From positions 2,901,001 to 2,965,000 of the forward strand of contig JAXDDX010000014.1 in the NCBI GenBank assembly GCA_034670405.1: a stretch of DNA of 64,000 nucleotides, in the 5' to 3' direction. Position numbers and translations under genes: made by a program. Source of the stretch: Hoplostethus atlanticus. Lineage: Eukaryota > Chordata > Actinopteri > Trachichthyiformes > Trachichthyidae. Positions 12,374 to 30,080 of the stretch are shown one piece after another; the first letter of the stretch is position 1; each line of letters starts with the position of its first letter. Below the pieces are notes generated by a model. That model worked only from the letters and a program-made list of their open reading frames with translations, had not been told where the DNA came from and did no database searches.

Positions 12374-12597
12374 ATTGACTCGCGGCTAGTGCAAGATCCA
12401 TAACAAGTGTTGCATAATGATTGTAGCGGCAACGAGAAAATATTCTGTTATCGGGGCACGTCAGGACGGTTATCGTGGCCAATCAATATCGTGCTGCACG
12501 ATAATATCTTCATATCGCCCAAGCCTAGTGTCATTCATTCATTCAAAAGGTGGGTTGCAGCACACCGATCATACTCAGCAGAGGCCAGATGAGTGAA

Positions 12598-14345
12598 GGA
12601 ATAATAACAACAAATAAACAATTAAAACAAATGTTTTTAAATGATTGCAGGCAACCTAAGTCATTGGTTGATACAATTATGAAAATTAATATATTACATT
12701 ATTGAGTTATTGAATGATAAGGTAATGATAACAGTATAGCAGATGAACATATTTCTTGCAAAGTATTACCTTTAACTGAATAAATGTCATACATTTGCTA
12801 ACAACACAGCTCTAGATTTGCATAAGCTCAAAAGCACCATAGCACATTGAATAATGAACACACTAAGGTGAAACTGCAAGCAATTTTCTTGTGGCACAAC
12901 GGTAAGTTAATTACATTGCTTTTTTACCAAAAGCTAGTGTATTACTTTGTTTTGTTTTTAGATGCAGGATATTTGGTCTTCAAAGACGTTGAAAGGATTC
13001 CAGTGAACACTGGTGGTATTTTGAATAAAAACACAATCAATACTTGTGTGTATAATAATATGTCCAAATCTTAAACAAGTTGCCTTCTATACCCTATAAG
13101 TCTGTTTGGTTGATTAATTATGTCATAATAAATACTTACACTGTAAAATAATTACATGCTATGTAAGTTTACAAATGCTTTATAAGGTTTTAATATTTGT
13201 CAACAAAAATTCTGAACCCAAATCTATCCCCAATTACTGTGTTAAATCACATCTGTCTGCATGTGGAAGTGGGGAAAATGCATCAAGCTCGATTGATCTT
13301 ACTGTTGCTTTGCCATCTGGATTTCCTCCCTATTGCCCAAATCACCCACTTTCAACTATTTCCACTGGGGCTTGAGACCCAAATTGAATATGTCCAAACA
13401 AGATTACACAGATAATTCCCACAACTGGATCCCACCATATGTTACTGCACTTGGAGACTAATAAAAGATTCCCTAACTTTCAAATAACTTCCAGAGTTGG
13501 CAAATTGTGTGACAGTGATAGATGGATAAATGGATGGTTCACAATGTGGCATGAACCAGTGATGTAGTAAGGCCTAATGTCATGAATATAATATTATTAT
13601 TCACTGAGCCATGCTGGAGTGAAACTGAGGTTTCCCAATAGTGACCGATCTTGAATATTCACAGCCTACTTCACACACAAGTTCAAGTTCTTTAATATTT
13701 CATAAGAGTTTCTCAAAGGTTCTCTTAAAGTAATCATCTGCAACTTTTAAATATAAATAAATGTATACATTTGCTGCTCTCTATTGCCGTTTGATACCAT
13801 ACAACAGTGATTCAACCCTGCTTGAGAAAGCTTTTACATAAGCAATTATTATTACAGGTGCAATTAGTCATAGCTGGAAATATGAAAAGACTCTTACTCT
13901 CACATTGTAAGGCCCAAATTCACTAATGGTTTGCACAGGGAAGAGTGCACTCTATATCAAGCGTGTCTAATAGCACTGGTCAAAAAATAAAGCCTCTTGG
14001 CACCTGTCATGGTCATACATATGTAAATTATATGCAACTGTCATTTCCCAATGATTATTTGTAGGTGAAGCCATGCAAATCAAGATTGCGACCAAGTCAC
14101 TAACGGAACACCAAATTATTAGATCTATATTAAGATTTTGCGCAAAAAGATTTAGCCATTCAGAATGTCTGCTATCATTGTTGCCAACCACTCAGGCAAG
14201 CAAGGCAGAGGTGATGCATCCTAGAAGATCACATCAGATAGTGATGAAGGGGCTATTTGTTTGTGCAGTGCTCTTTTTGAGAGTATGACTGCACCACTAC
14301 TTGATTTCATAGCCAGTAAGTACATATATTCTAAATACATATATT
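12598..14345. other. Intronic DNA, no genes recognised
   Basis: This contains the short duplicate 12629-12664 noted under the local repeat. Several open frames (13175-13415, 13967-14288) show no family motif. Confidence 0.45.
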
Positions 14346-14396
14346 TATTATTATTATTATATTAGGGGGGCCAAACAGGAAATATTTATCAAACTT

Positions 14397-14431
<35 letters not shown>
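14346..14431 (+). repeat. (ATT)n and (AT)n microsatellites
   Basis: ATT repeats at about 14346-14361 and a pure AT run at 14399-14431, just left of the Tc1-like element. Confidence 0.95.
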
Positions 14432-14435
<4 letters not shown>

Positions 14436-14448
14436 ATAAACTTTGATA

Positions 14449-15785
14449 TACAGTGCATACGGAAGGTTTTCAGACCCTTTCAAGTTTTCCACATTTTGTT
14501 ATGTTTCAGACTCATCTTAAAATGGATTCAATTCATTTTTTTTCTCATCAATCTACACACAATACTCCACAATGACAAAGCAAAACAGGTTTTTGGAGTG
14601 TTTTGTTAATTTATTAAAAATAAAAGACTGAAATATATACTTGGTTAAAGCACCTTTGGCAGCAATGACAGCCTCATTCTTGAAATGATCTTACAAGCTT
14701 GGCACACCTTTCTTTTGGAAGTTTCTTCCATTCTTCTTGACAGAATCGTTCAAGCTCAACCTGGTTGGATGGGGAGCATCGGTGCACAGCCATTTTCAAA
14801 TCTCGCCAGAGATGCTCTATTGGGTTTAGGTCCGGACTCTGGCTGGGCCACTCCAGGACTTTCACAGAGTTTTCCCGAAGCCACTACTGTGTTTTCTTGG
14901 CGGTATGCTTCGGGTCGTTGTCTTGTTGAAATGTAAACCTTTGCCCCAGCCTGAGATCCTGAGCACTCTGGAAAAGGTTTTTGCTCTATATTTTTCTGCA
15001 TCCATCTTTCCCTCTATCCTGACTAGTCTCCCAGTCCGTGGAGCAGAAAAACATCCCCACAGCATGATGCTGCCACCACCGTGTTTGACTGTAGGGATGG
15101 TATTAATGAGGTGATGCTCAGTGCCTGGTTCCCTCCACACACGCCGTTGGGAATTGTGGCCCAATAGTTCAATCTTCGTTTCATCAGACCAGAGGATTTT
15201 GCTTCTCATGGTCTGAGAGTCGTTCAGGTGCCTTTTGGCAAACTCCCAGCGGGCTGTCATGTGCCTTTTAGTGAGGAATGGCTTCCGTCTGGCCACTCTA
15301 CCATAAAAGGCCTGATTGGTGGAGTGCTGCACTGATGGTTGTCCTTCTGTAAGGTTCACCCATCTCCACAAAGGAACTCTGGATCTCATTCATACTGTAG
15401 TAACCATTGGGTTCTGTTACCTGTCTGACCAAGGCCCTTCAACTGTGAGACCTTTTATAGACAGGTGTGTGCCTTTCCTAATTATGTCCAATGAATTCAA
15501 TTAGGCACAGGTGGACTCCAGTCAAGTTGTAGAAGCATCTCAAGGACCATTGATAGAAGTAGGATGCACCAGAGCTCAATTGCGAGTGTCATAACAAAGG
15601 GTCTGAATACTTATGTAAATGGGATATTTCAGTCTTTTCTTTTTAATAAATTAACAAAACACTCCAAAAACCAGTTTTTGCTTTGTGGAGTATTGTGTTT
15701 AAATTGATGAGAAAAAAATTAATTTAATCCATTTTAAGATGAGTAAGAAACTGAAAGGGTCTGAAAACATTCTGTATGCACTATA
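14449..15785 (-). mobile_element. Tc1-like transposon with long inverted repeats and TA duplications
   Basis: The element is 14451-15783 (1,333 bp) between TA dinucleotides. The left end CAGTGCATACGGAAGGTTTT is mirrored at the right end by ACATTCTGTATGCACTA. The inverted similarity reaches about 190-200 bp inward on each side (CTCCACAATGACAAAGCAAA versus its complement near 15680), the long-TIR layout of fish Tc1 elements. The transposase lies on the minus strand. Several TIR mismatches show it is old. The final base of the right end is A where the left end implies G. Confidence 0.95.
14674..15440 (-). pseudogene. Tc1-like transposase pseudogene, DNA-binding part deleted
   Basis: The coding remnant starts around 15440, where the 5' leader (CACCTGTCTATAAAAGGTCT on the minus strand) runs directly into GGGCCTTGGTCAG-type linker sequence. 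The paired helix-turn-helix DNA-binding region and start codon that should lie between are missing. The catalytic core follows: the first Asp in KILWSDETKIELLGH (about 15230), then GGGSIMLWGCFS. A frameshift near 14925 moves the second Asp motif (QDNDPKHTAKK) out of frame; the frame bearing ESPDLNPIEHLW-type text, with the catalytic Glu, resumes at 14865-14674 as SQSPDLNPIEHLWRDLK. Family length is about 340 residues, against roughly 250 codons here in at least two frames. It cannot encode an active enzyme. Confidence 0.93.
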
Positions 15786-16868
15786 TAAACTACAAACTTT
15801 GATATAATGTAATTTGATATATATACATCAAACATTAAAGTTGTGGCTGTCGGCAGGGCACCCGCTTTCAGTCAGCGGATGAAGAGCTGCATTCTCCCTT
15901 TTCGTCATCATCAATCTGCAGCCACCACCTCAGGATAGCACCGTAGGTACAGGTGTGGTGTTAATTGTAGCTCCTGTTGCATGAAGCATGATTACAGCAG
16001 TGGAGCCCGCTCCGATGTTGGTTGCAGTTTGATGACTATGAAAATGAGAATGCAGCTCTCTCTGACATGCATCACAATTCCATGTAAATACATAGTATCA
16101 TTGCACATTTCTGTTTTCACCATTTGTTTAACTTTTAGTTTAGTTTATTTTGTTATTAATGAATTAATTAAACATGACGCACATTTTCTCAGATTCATTC
16201 TGCTGCTGCAGCATACAGTGCCACTTGATTTCTAAAATTAAACAATAGCCACCAAAAGTAATATTCATAACTTAAGTCCTAAGTTGGAGCTTATGAGGAG
16301 CTCTTGATAGCACCATCAGATACTGCTTGCCAAATCAAATCAGAGAAGCAATCCTTATGAAAAGAAAATGCTGGCAAGAGGTAATGAATTCTGTAATGGT
16401 TACCTATCAAACAACCCATCATAACAGATGAAAATAAAGATTTGAACAGATTGCTCAAATTAGTTGATACTCATTACGAGATGCCCAGCCACAAATATTT
16501 TTCTGAGACTATTATTCCACAACTGTACTGAAAGAAATGCTGAAAGAAATTTTCAGGCCAACTTGATGTTTTGTCATACGTCTCATCCCATTTGACTGTA
16601 ACTATTTTATTTGTGAAGCTGGGTAGCTGTGGTTGTTTACCTTTTAAAGCTAGAATTCATTCAAACAGAATAGTGTGCAGAATAGTAACTTGCAATCTAG
16701 CCTTAGAAACGCAAAACTGAAAATTGTGATGCGTATCATCAATTAAGATAATATCTGAAAATATTGTGATAACAATCTAACATTTTAACAATTATTAAGA
16801 TTATTAATGTTATGAGCAATACCAAACCCTCAGACCCAGAGAAAATGTAATAAACCTGCCATAGAGTG
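15786..16868. other. Intronic DNA, no genes recognised
   Basis: The 15830-15960 stretch (GGCTGTCGGCAGGGCACCCG onward) is more GC-rich than its surroundings but matches no family I know. Confidence 0.45.
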
Positions 16869-16922
16869 AAGTCAAGTCAAGTTTATTTGTATAGCCCATA
16901 ATCACAGTTACAGGCTCAAAGG
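16869..16922 (-). mobile_element. LINE/SINE 3' tail fragment
   Basis: Read on the minus strand this gives GGGCTATACAAATAAACTTG then ACTTGACTT, the conserved 3' tail of several teleost LINEs and the SINEs that borrow it. No coding part is attached. Confidence 0.6.
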
Positions 16923-19900
16923 GTATGAGGGTGGGAAATCTAACATCTCACTGCTCCACCTAGACTAATTCTAGCTCGATTTCATATGCATTAACACTCT
17001 TATGAGCACTGCTATATTTCCTTGGCTATATCCCTTGAACAGTAATTTGAAGCCAATATGTGCACTGCCAGGTTGGGAACCCTTATGGTAAATGTCAAAG
17101 GTAAGGCATCTTGCTGGTCAAGCACTTCAATTGAGCCCATGGCCACTAACTCCAATGATGCATACAGTCTATTAATGCAGACCCACAATATATAGCTCAG
17201 TGCTTCTGCCACAGGTAATACCGGCGGCCAATTTTCCAACAGAACTTACATTAGCCAAATCTTTTATGAATTCTATGAAGCTTGCATTGAAGCAACACTG
17301 CAATAGCATATGAATTTCCCAATGACAGCACAGGAGAGTTGTTTTCAACAGCCCTATAAATAAGGTCTTCCAGAATCCCTCCAAATCATATTGTAATTGG
17401 CATCTTATTTGTATCCCCCTATTATGTTTTATATTTTTTTAAATGTTTAAAAAGTATTCACATAGAAAAAGCTGTACCCGCATGCATCACAATATGAAAT
17501 CATGTTTGCAAAATTCAGGGAAAGAGATATTTCGCTCTACCTGCTTGACATCTTAAAAGCACCAAATGTAGGATTTACATCATTATAAAATTAATTCTGT
17601 TATCATATGTAATTATGTTCTCCCTGCTGCCTTTGATGCTTAACGTACATGTATAATTGGACCAAATTAGATCAGATGATGAAGCATGAAGCAGATAATA
17701 GTGGCTGCTGTTTGTAATGGCAGCTATTATGTTGGTTGCTAGCATTAAAATATGTCACCTGTACTGAAAATAATCCTATACATTGAATCTTCAAAGAAGC
17801 TTAATTATGGTGCCATGTTAGAAGCAGCTTTGAGCTGTGAGTCAGAATATTACATATGAGTCAACAGCAGACATTTCCCTGTTCGCAACTGTAAATCAAT
17901 CAATAGTTTTTGTTCCTGAGCAGAAATAAAACAATCACAAAACAAAGCTATCACCTTCTTGTCATATCACAAAACTCCAAAAGCACAACTGGAGATAGGC
18001 CCTTCTCTTATGGAGCTCAATCTTTGTGCATCTGTCTATAGCACATAGACAATTTTGTTTTGTTAAAAAGGCCAGCTATGTCATTAGACAGCTATCCAAC
18101 GAGGAAAAAATAGCTCAGTCAGAAGCCAGCAGATTCCTGTTTGTATCTACTGGGGTGTCACTTACTGTTTGGGTCTACTGGGGTGTCCCTCATTGGCACT
18201 ATATATTGCTGTGGCTCTGTGTCTATTGTATAGTTTTCAAGCCTTCCCAATCAAATTGACTTTAATTGCATACAATTGTAGAAAATATAAGAAATACTGC
18301 AGTTACTCCATGCTGAATGTTTGGCAATAAGAACAGCAATAAGAAATGAGTAGGCAAATACAGTGTGATTTAGTACAGCAGCGTCTTTTTGCCATTACTA
18401 AGAACCTTTACATTTCTTATTTAATAATATAAAGATGTCAAGCAATGCTTAAGATTATATAAAAAGGAAAAAAGCCAATAACTATATTAATCACATAAGA
18501 TGTTGGAGTCATAGAAACTCCCTAGCTTGCTAAGGATCTGTAGCTATCTGATTGCAAGATATCTGTAGTTGCCTGGCTGAGTGCGGGACTCCGCTCTCTA
18601 GTAAAAGCATCCAGTTTTCAGAGTCAGTATGGTCCACATGACTAGTTCACAGGTTCACTGTTCACTGTTCACTGTCTTCAATGCTTTGGGTAAAAATGAC
18701 TGAAAAGCTATATGATTACAATGTTCCAGAGTGGTTCAGGCCTGCTTCTTATTAGAGGCTGGGAGGGAAGAGGAGGAGACATGCGGTGGGATTAGAGCTT
18801 TGCACTTGTGCTCTGCATTCATCATGCTAACTAGTGCATGACTCAGTCTTAAACACAACAGCTGGTGGTCTGAAGAGCCCCAGGGTGGGAGATGACCAGC
18901 CCACTCATTTACCAGCAGCTTACACAGGGGACAGGAAGCAGCAGGGTACTGGAGCAGGAGACGAAGCTGGCTTCTTTTCAGATTCTAGAACCCTCAAGGA
19001 GCAAGAGAACAAGGATGTGCCAAGCAGCGTCGCAATGGCAGACGCTTTGATTGAAACATGGATGCAAACATTGGACATATTCCATACATCTTATTATCAC
19101 TCTCCAGAATGCTTTTAATAAGCAAGTTGCCGCAAAATTGATACATTGTGGAGGCTAGGGATATTCTCTTTCAAGCCTCAATCATCGACATTCAAGTCTA
19201 AAGGTCCTTTTTGACCCAAACCTGTCCTTTTCTGCAATTACGTTGTACCTAGATGTTATGTCAGCTTCTTAGATTTGTATTGATGGCAAGGTTCCCTCGA
19301 GGTCCCCTATGTGGCCCCATTCAAGTCACTGGAATGTGTGGGCCTAGAGGATGTAGGATACAAGCCTGCCATGCTTATTGCACTCTACTCATCCAAAAGC
19401 GTAGATGTTGGTTCATCGCTCCTGCACCTATTTAGCTCCAATTACTCTCTTCATCTTGGAAACTGCTAATGAGTTCATACTAAATCGGGTCATGAACTAA
19501 TCTAATTGGCATACATTTACCAATAAACTGCAGAACAAAACATATGCCTTTTTGCTTGTTTGCCCTGTCCAGGCTAACATCTAATGGTAATTATAAAAAA
19601 CGTATCAACTTATTTATGCATTGTCTGGAGTGTTATACATGCGGTAGGTTTTCCATTGTCGTGTTTCCTAGTGAACCGTAATCATCTATTCAGAGATGTA
19701 GTCATGCAGTGTGAACTCCCTAATGCATGATCCTGTCATGGAATTAGTGAATACACGTGAATAACAGTTTACTGATTGCAAATTTAATGTGAAAGTTGCA
19801 CTATGCTGCCACAGCCTGTTAGCCTGTTTTTTTTTCTCTGGTGCCATTTGCAAACGTTTCAGTGGTCAAGTGCATGTGGCTGATAGCTTATTTATAGAAT

Positions 19901-22181
19901 TCAGTGTTGGGAGTATTCAGAGCAACACACACCGTACCACATGCATAACTTACTGCATGCACAAAGTCCTTCTATTAATTACTCCATCCCTCCACCATCA
20001 CATGGCCAAACGCAATAAGCAACCTCAAAGCATCAGCAATAAAAAATGGCCCACACCATCAGTTATCATCGTCTCGTTTGACAAACATGTAACTGTAAAC
20101 AGTTCTATTAGGGAGAATGTTTTGTTTCCAGTTTGAAATTAGATGTTATGAGTTTCTGTAACATGGAAACCTCCACCACTCTGTGACTGCCTTCTCAAAA
20201 AAATCTATGTGGCTTGCCCCTCCAATTAATCAAGGAAGCACTCAAGTAGTTCTATGTCACCCCTTGCTCATGGCGTGAGTGTGCCAGAAAAACGCATGAT
20301 ACACAATTTCCAACACCCTGTTTTTCCCAAGTGTGCTCACTAGTCACTTTTTTTTAACTAGTGGGCAAAACTGTCATTGTACATCTTCAATGAATATTGT
20401 TGCCAGTTACCTTGTTCACATATTATGTCAGTGCAGCATTGTCAATATCTGTTAAGAATAACCTACTTTTTCTTGTAAACCTTTCTAAACCAGCCAACAT
20501 ATTAGTAATGAAGCACTCTCCAGTGCTATCTTTGATTCAAACAGGTAAATGAAGGTTTAAAACGAAAACCATGCAACGCTATTGATGAAATATCCAACTT
20601 CCTGTTCCATGACAAAACGATGTCTATATTTGGAGTCCTTGGCCATGTCTATAGGTCTTAAATAAGCCAATGTTGTACTGTTGCGGCTTTGTTAGTGTTG
20701 GAATGTTGGTGTATCTGGACTGTTGATTTTGATGCATCAAAAAGCTTCTTTCACCACAATGAAACAAGCATGGAGGCCTTTTAATGGTAACACTTGTCTG
20801 TGATTCTACAACTCAATGGCACTGACATTGTCTAGTTTGTAATACTCCAGTGCTGCCTACGACGCCGTCTGTATGTGTTGACAGGCATGTGATGTTACCA
20901 TGACAATTTTGGCATGCCATGTTTATCTGTGCTTGATCCCTGTTTACTTCAAATCTCTGAGGGGCAGCTTATTTAGCACATCACCTCAGCCATGTGTACT
21001 TGACTGTATCTGGAAAACAAAAATAAAAAGTCCCCAGTGTGAAATGTATTTGCATCCCTGACACCTCGATATGATATACCCAGGTGGGTTTTCCCAAAGC
21101 ACTGTGTTGCTCTCATCTCTCCGAGCCTCATCATTGGTGTCGTGCTTGGGATGTCTATGTAGAGATTACCCTAAGGATCCTTGTGTCACCTTAGGGTAAA
21201 GAGAAAGGGCATAGCAATAAACAAGAGAATCCCTGATGCTGTAACACACATAATGGATAATGGTAGGGATAATGTTGCAACCGTGGAGCTACAGGGTGAA
21301 AATAGATGTGATTAATAATTTTCTCAGTAGTATACAGTATTGTTTTATATGGCTTTAGGTCATTCCCAGTGGACACATGTATATTTCATGCGACTTTTCC
21401 TGCTGTTAGCTCCAGAGGCCAGTTTTTTCCCCAAATGTAACCAAGATGTGAAAATGTGAAAAAAAGAAAAGTTGACTGCTTCTTCTCTTTATGTAGAAAT
21501 AGGTTTAAAAAGCAGCATGAACAAATGGCCTCTCCCCAACACAAACAGCAAGTCAGATCACTAATCCCTCAAAGTTCAAATGGATTACATCCCACCTCTC
21601 ACCATGTTCACTGCTCTTCTTCCAGAGCTCCTCTCTCACCTGACATTGTTCCCACTCAAGCAGTCATGTCAACATATGGCGAGGCCACAATGCACAGCAC
21701 TCTTATGCTCTCACCCGCTGAGTAAGTCTCTTTCTTCCTATTTTGTGTTCTCTCTCTTTTCTCCCAAACCTTCTCCATGCTAAATTGCTGAAATTACAAT
21801 TACATCTTTCCTTTAACTTTTTTTAAGGGCTTGAGAGGGTAGAAATCCTTAATCCCCCTTCTACTACTGATTAAGGCCAGCAGTTGATTGAAGACTGAAA
21901 AAGTGCTACAGAAGTCTCCTAAGCCAGCCAGAGGTTTTTCACACTACTCAGACAACACCATACATGGTGCTGAGGAGGACTTGTAGGAAGCTTGCAGACC
22001 ATATGCATTTCAGGCATGAATGCTTGCAGACACATTCTTCAGGATAGCCATAAGACATTCTCATCCACCAAAGTTGACAATCGTGAAGTGAAGTAGAGCT
22101 GGGAAGTAGATCCACAATTTTCCATGACAACTTTCCTTCATGAAAAACAAATAAGAATTAATTTATAATGCCATAAAGCAC

Positions 22182-22184
<3 letters not shown>
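16923..22184. other. Intronic DNA, no genes recognised
   Basis: No transposon ends or exon-like frames were recognised in about 5 kb. There is a short tandem of GTTCACT (18652-18675). Open frames such as 18834-19118 and 19789-20136 lack any recognisable motif. Confidence 0.45.

Positions 22185-22239
<55 letters not shown>
22185..22239 (+). repeat. (AC)n microsatellite
   Basis: Pure AC run of about 27 units. Confidence 0.98.
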
Positions 22240-28190
<5,951 letters not shown>

Positions 28191-28353
28191 CTGATATTTC
28201 CTGAAGAGGTACATTGACAAGGCTGAATCCTTTAGCGTTATAAGCTTGTCTAACCTCGCTACAGCTCCGCGCTTTGCTTTCACCACCAAACGATATGGAC
28301 AGCAGCACCGACAGAGTACATAAGGCGACTTGTAGTCTCCACATCGCACACAT
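28191..28353 (-). CDS. gpc6: Glypican, first coding exon (gpc6-like)
   Basis: Glypicans are GPI-anchored heparan sulphate proteoglycans of the cell surface that modulate Wnt, Hedgehog, BMP and FGF signalling. This minus-strand exon encodes a 54-residue N-terminus. Residues 4-22 form a hydrophobic signal peptide (WRLQVALCTLSVLLSIS), followed by SKARSCSEVRQAYNAKGFSL and VNVPLQEISG, the conserved start of the mature glypican with its first cysteine. The KARSC.EVRQAY.AKGFSL pattern is closest to glypican-6 as I know the family; glypican-1 and -4 are less similar. ATG at 28353 is the first possible start because an in-frame TGA lies at 28378-28380; a second ATG at codon 4 (28344) is an alternative. 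The exon ends AATATCAG before GTAGGC, splitting a glycine codon in phase 1, the usual glypican exon-1 boundary. The remaining exons lie outside the window. The paralogue (a or b) cannot be settled. Confidence 0.88.
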
Positions 28354-28960
28354 CAGTGATAAATCCTTGAAAATGTTTCACAGGAAAAAAAAATACGAGG
28401 TCTGATAAATCCGTTAGAAAGAAAAAAACAAATCAAAAAAGCCTGAATGAAAGGTTTCTCAGGACGATCAGATAGTCATGTGTTCATCAAACCTAAAAAT
28501 CACTCCTCACTTTAGGCAACGTCCACCTCGTTGCAAAAACATCGTATCTTCTCCCTTGAAAAAGAAGAACCCTTTGGAGTCCAATTGGACCCCAGCTTGA
28601 GCAAATCCGTTTCGAGACCGAGGCAGTACCCGGTGCTCTCTGTGCCAGCAACTTCTCTCGTACACGCAGAACCGCTGTGTTTCTGTCTGTGTGAGGAAAG
28701 CAAAAAATATAAATATATATATATCAGCTTAGACACACGGCCGCACAGCGAGCGGAGCGCACCAGGGCAGGGCACAACATGGAGTGGAGGATTGACTGCG
28801 ACTTCAGCGGCTCGCATCCAGAGGTGCGTAATGTCCTGTGCGTTTATGCATCCTTGGTAATAATGCGCAGCGTAGCACTTTGCATTGGCGTAGACACATT
28901 TGGTAAAGCGCGTGGGGCCCGGGGTGGAACTACAGGAGCACCAAACACATAGAAAGTATT
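28354..28960 (-). promoter_or_regulatory. 5' leader and probable promoter of the gpc6-like gene
   Basis: Immediately upstream of the glypican start the DNA becomes richer in G, C and CpG (for example GGCCGCACAGCGAGCGGAGC at 28739-28758 and CGCGTGGGGCCCGGGG near 28908), as at vertebrate gene starts. On the minus strand an AT run reading TATATATATTTATATTTTTT (about 28702-28721) could act as a TATA-like element. Where transcription starts cannot be seen. A 101-codon open frame (28512-28817, minus) lies in this leader or promoter and resembles no known protein; if transcribed it would be an upstream ORF. Confidence 0.55.
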
Positions 28961-29929
28961 TTCATTTTAACCAATGACCTAACCCTTGCTCCCACAATAA
29001 TATAACACAAACTCCCCTAGCCACTGTTGAATGACCGTGCAGCCTCAGCTTGTTGCCTGTTTGATAATAATAGCTTATTCAAGTGGTGTGATGAAGGCTA
29101 TTAAATAGACCCAGAAGAGGCATAGAGAATTAATTTAGTAGTTGTCTTAATTTTAACACCAAGGGGCTTTTTAGACACACACACATACACAAACACACAC
29201 ACACAGACAGTGATGTTGTCAATCTCATGTACATTGAGCATTCCCATTGATATTGATATTGATTGATATTCTGGCTTTAATTTTGTTATGTTTAGTGAGA
29301 GAGAGAGAGAGAGACGGGGGGAGATGGAGAGAGAGGTGTGGGGTCAGACTTTTAGATCAAATTCTATTGGCACATAATGCCTAAATGAATGCAATGTGTC
29401 CATCCAATGTAAGGAAGACATAAAAAGGAAGAATGCATGCGTCACGAAAATGTATGCAAAATGAGATGAAACACATTCAGTGACTTTGTACTTCAATTTA
29501 CTGGATCTGCTCTGTTCTGCATCGGCTTTACTGTAACACCAAATTATTTGATATGTTGGTTGAATGAAGATGATCAAAATACTGTAATGTTGTAACATTC
29601 AAAATTCACTCAAAATGTGTGCATAGAAATAATGTAGTATATATAAGTACAAGTATACAGTGACCACTTCTATAGCAGTGGTACACAAAACAGAAACTCA
29701 ATACAGTACACTACTTTACATTAACAGTAATCAAAAGAAACCAAAAGTAAATATAGTAGAGTAATTGTGACAAAAATACAGTCACTATTTTACAGTAACC
29801 ATGACTACCTTGTTATCTTTCAATGCCACCATCATCCAATTAGCAATTATGTTGCAGTGCTACATGGGTAAAGTTGTTGAAAAAGTTGTCAAAGCATGAT
29901 CGAAAATACATATTACATGTCTACTTATA
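28961..29929. other. Upstream intergenic DNA with small simple repeats
   Basis: Holds a broken CA run (29176-29205) and a GA-rich patch (29297-29335). Nothing else recognised. Confidence 0.5.
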
Positions 29930-30080
29930 AGCAGTGGAGCCAAAGCAGTTGCTATACCGACTGAGCTGTCCAGGTAGAGACTCTCAGGTTCGTGGGTTCG
30001 ATCCCCACATTGTGTCAAGTACCTCTGTAAGTCGCTTTTGATAAAAGCGTCTGCTAAATGACTGTAATGTAATGTAAAAA
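29930..30080 (+). mobile_element. tRNA-derived SINE
   Basis: A tRNA-like head contains a good RNA polymerase III B box, GGTTCGATCC, at 29995-30004. It is followed by ACCTCTGTAAGTCGCTTTTG and ATAAAAGCGTCTGCTAAATG, the highly conserved tail shared by several fish SINEs and their partner LINEs, and ends in a short TGTAA repeat (AATGTAATGTAA). The A box is degenerate, so the copy is probably not transcribed by its own promoter. It is not a functional tRNA gene: no complete cloverleaf can be drawn. Confidence 0.85.

Larger units (their letters stand above)
11439..12535 (-). mobile_element. hAT element, internally deleted, perfect 8-bp target duplication
   Basis: The element is 11447-12527 (1,081 bp). 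Its ends are TAGTGTTGGGCGATAT and, inverted, TAGGCTTGGGCGATAT, and GTGTCATT flanks it exactly on both sides (11439-11446 and 12528-12535). An 8-bp duplication and TAG-type ends define the hAT superfamily. Minus-strand coding remnants of a BED-finger transposase lie inside. The C-terminal dimerisation region is absent, so it is a deletion derivative that would have moved only in trans. A pure AG microsatellite (12315-12370) lies between the right end and the coding region. Confidence 0.93.
11290..12597 (+). repeat. Local repeat, copy 2, split by a hAT element
   Basis: The left half (11290-11446) and right half (12536-12597) together match copy 1 at 8904-9062: TTATACATACAAAAAATCAT, GAGACTTCCTAA, AACTTAAAGCAGTGTCA, then AAAAGGTGGGTTGCAGCACA and ACTCAGCAGAGGCCAGATGA. 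The hAT element at 11447-12527 sits between the halves. A further short pair, ATGTTTTTAAATGATTGCAG plus CCTAAGTCAT, occurs at 11244-11277 and 12629-12664 outside this block. Confidence 0.7.

Noticed and set aside
12291..12432. Ser-Leu-rich start of a 177-codon hAT-region frame
   Set aside because: The Ser-Leu run is the AG microsatellite; the transposase more plausibly begins at MAALVNKKNANAPIW, about 12261.
18834..19118. 94-codon plus-strand open frame
   Set aside because: No motif and no acceptor/donor arrangement supporting an exon; wrong strand for the glypican transcript.
22185..22239. CRISPR-like or minisatellite array
   Set aside because: It is a simple AC dinucleotide run; no spaced repeats exist in the window.
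28531..28860. Plus-strand coding exon opposite the glypican promoter
   Set aside because: The open frame has no motif and is explained by higher GC content; a divergent gene cannot be supported from sequence alone.
29930..30080. Functional tRNA gene
   Set aside because: The B box is good, but the A box and stems are degenerate and the sequence continues into a known SINE tail.
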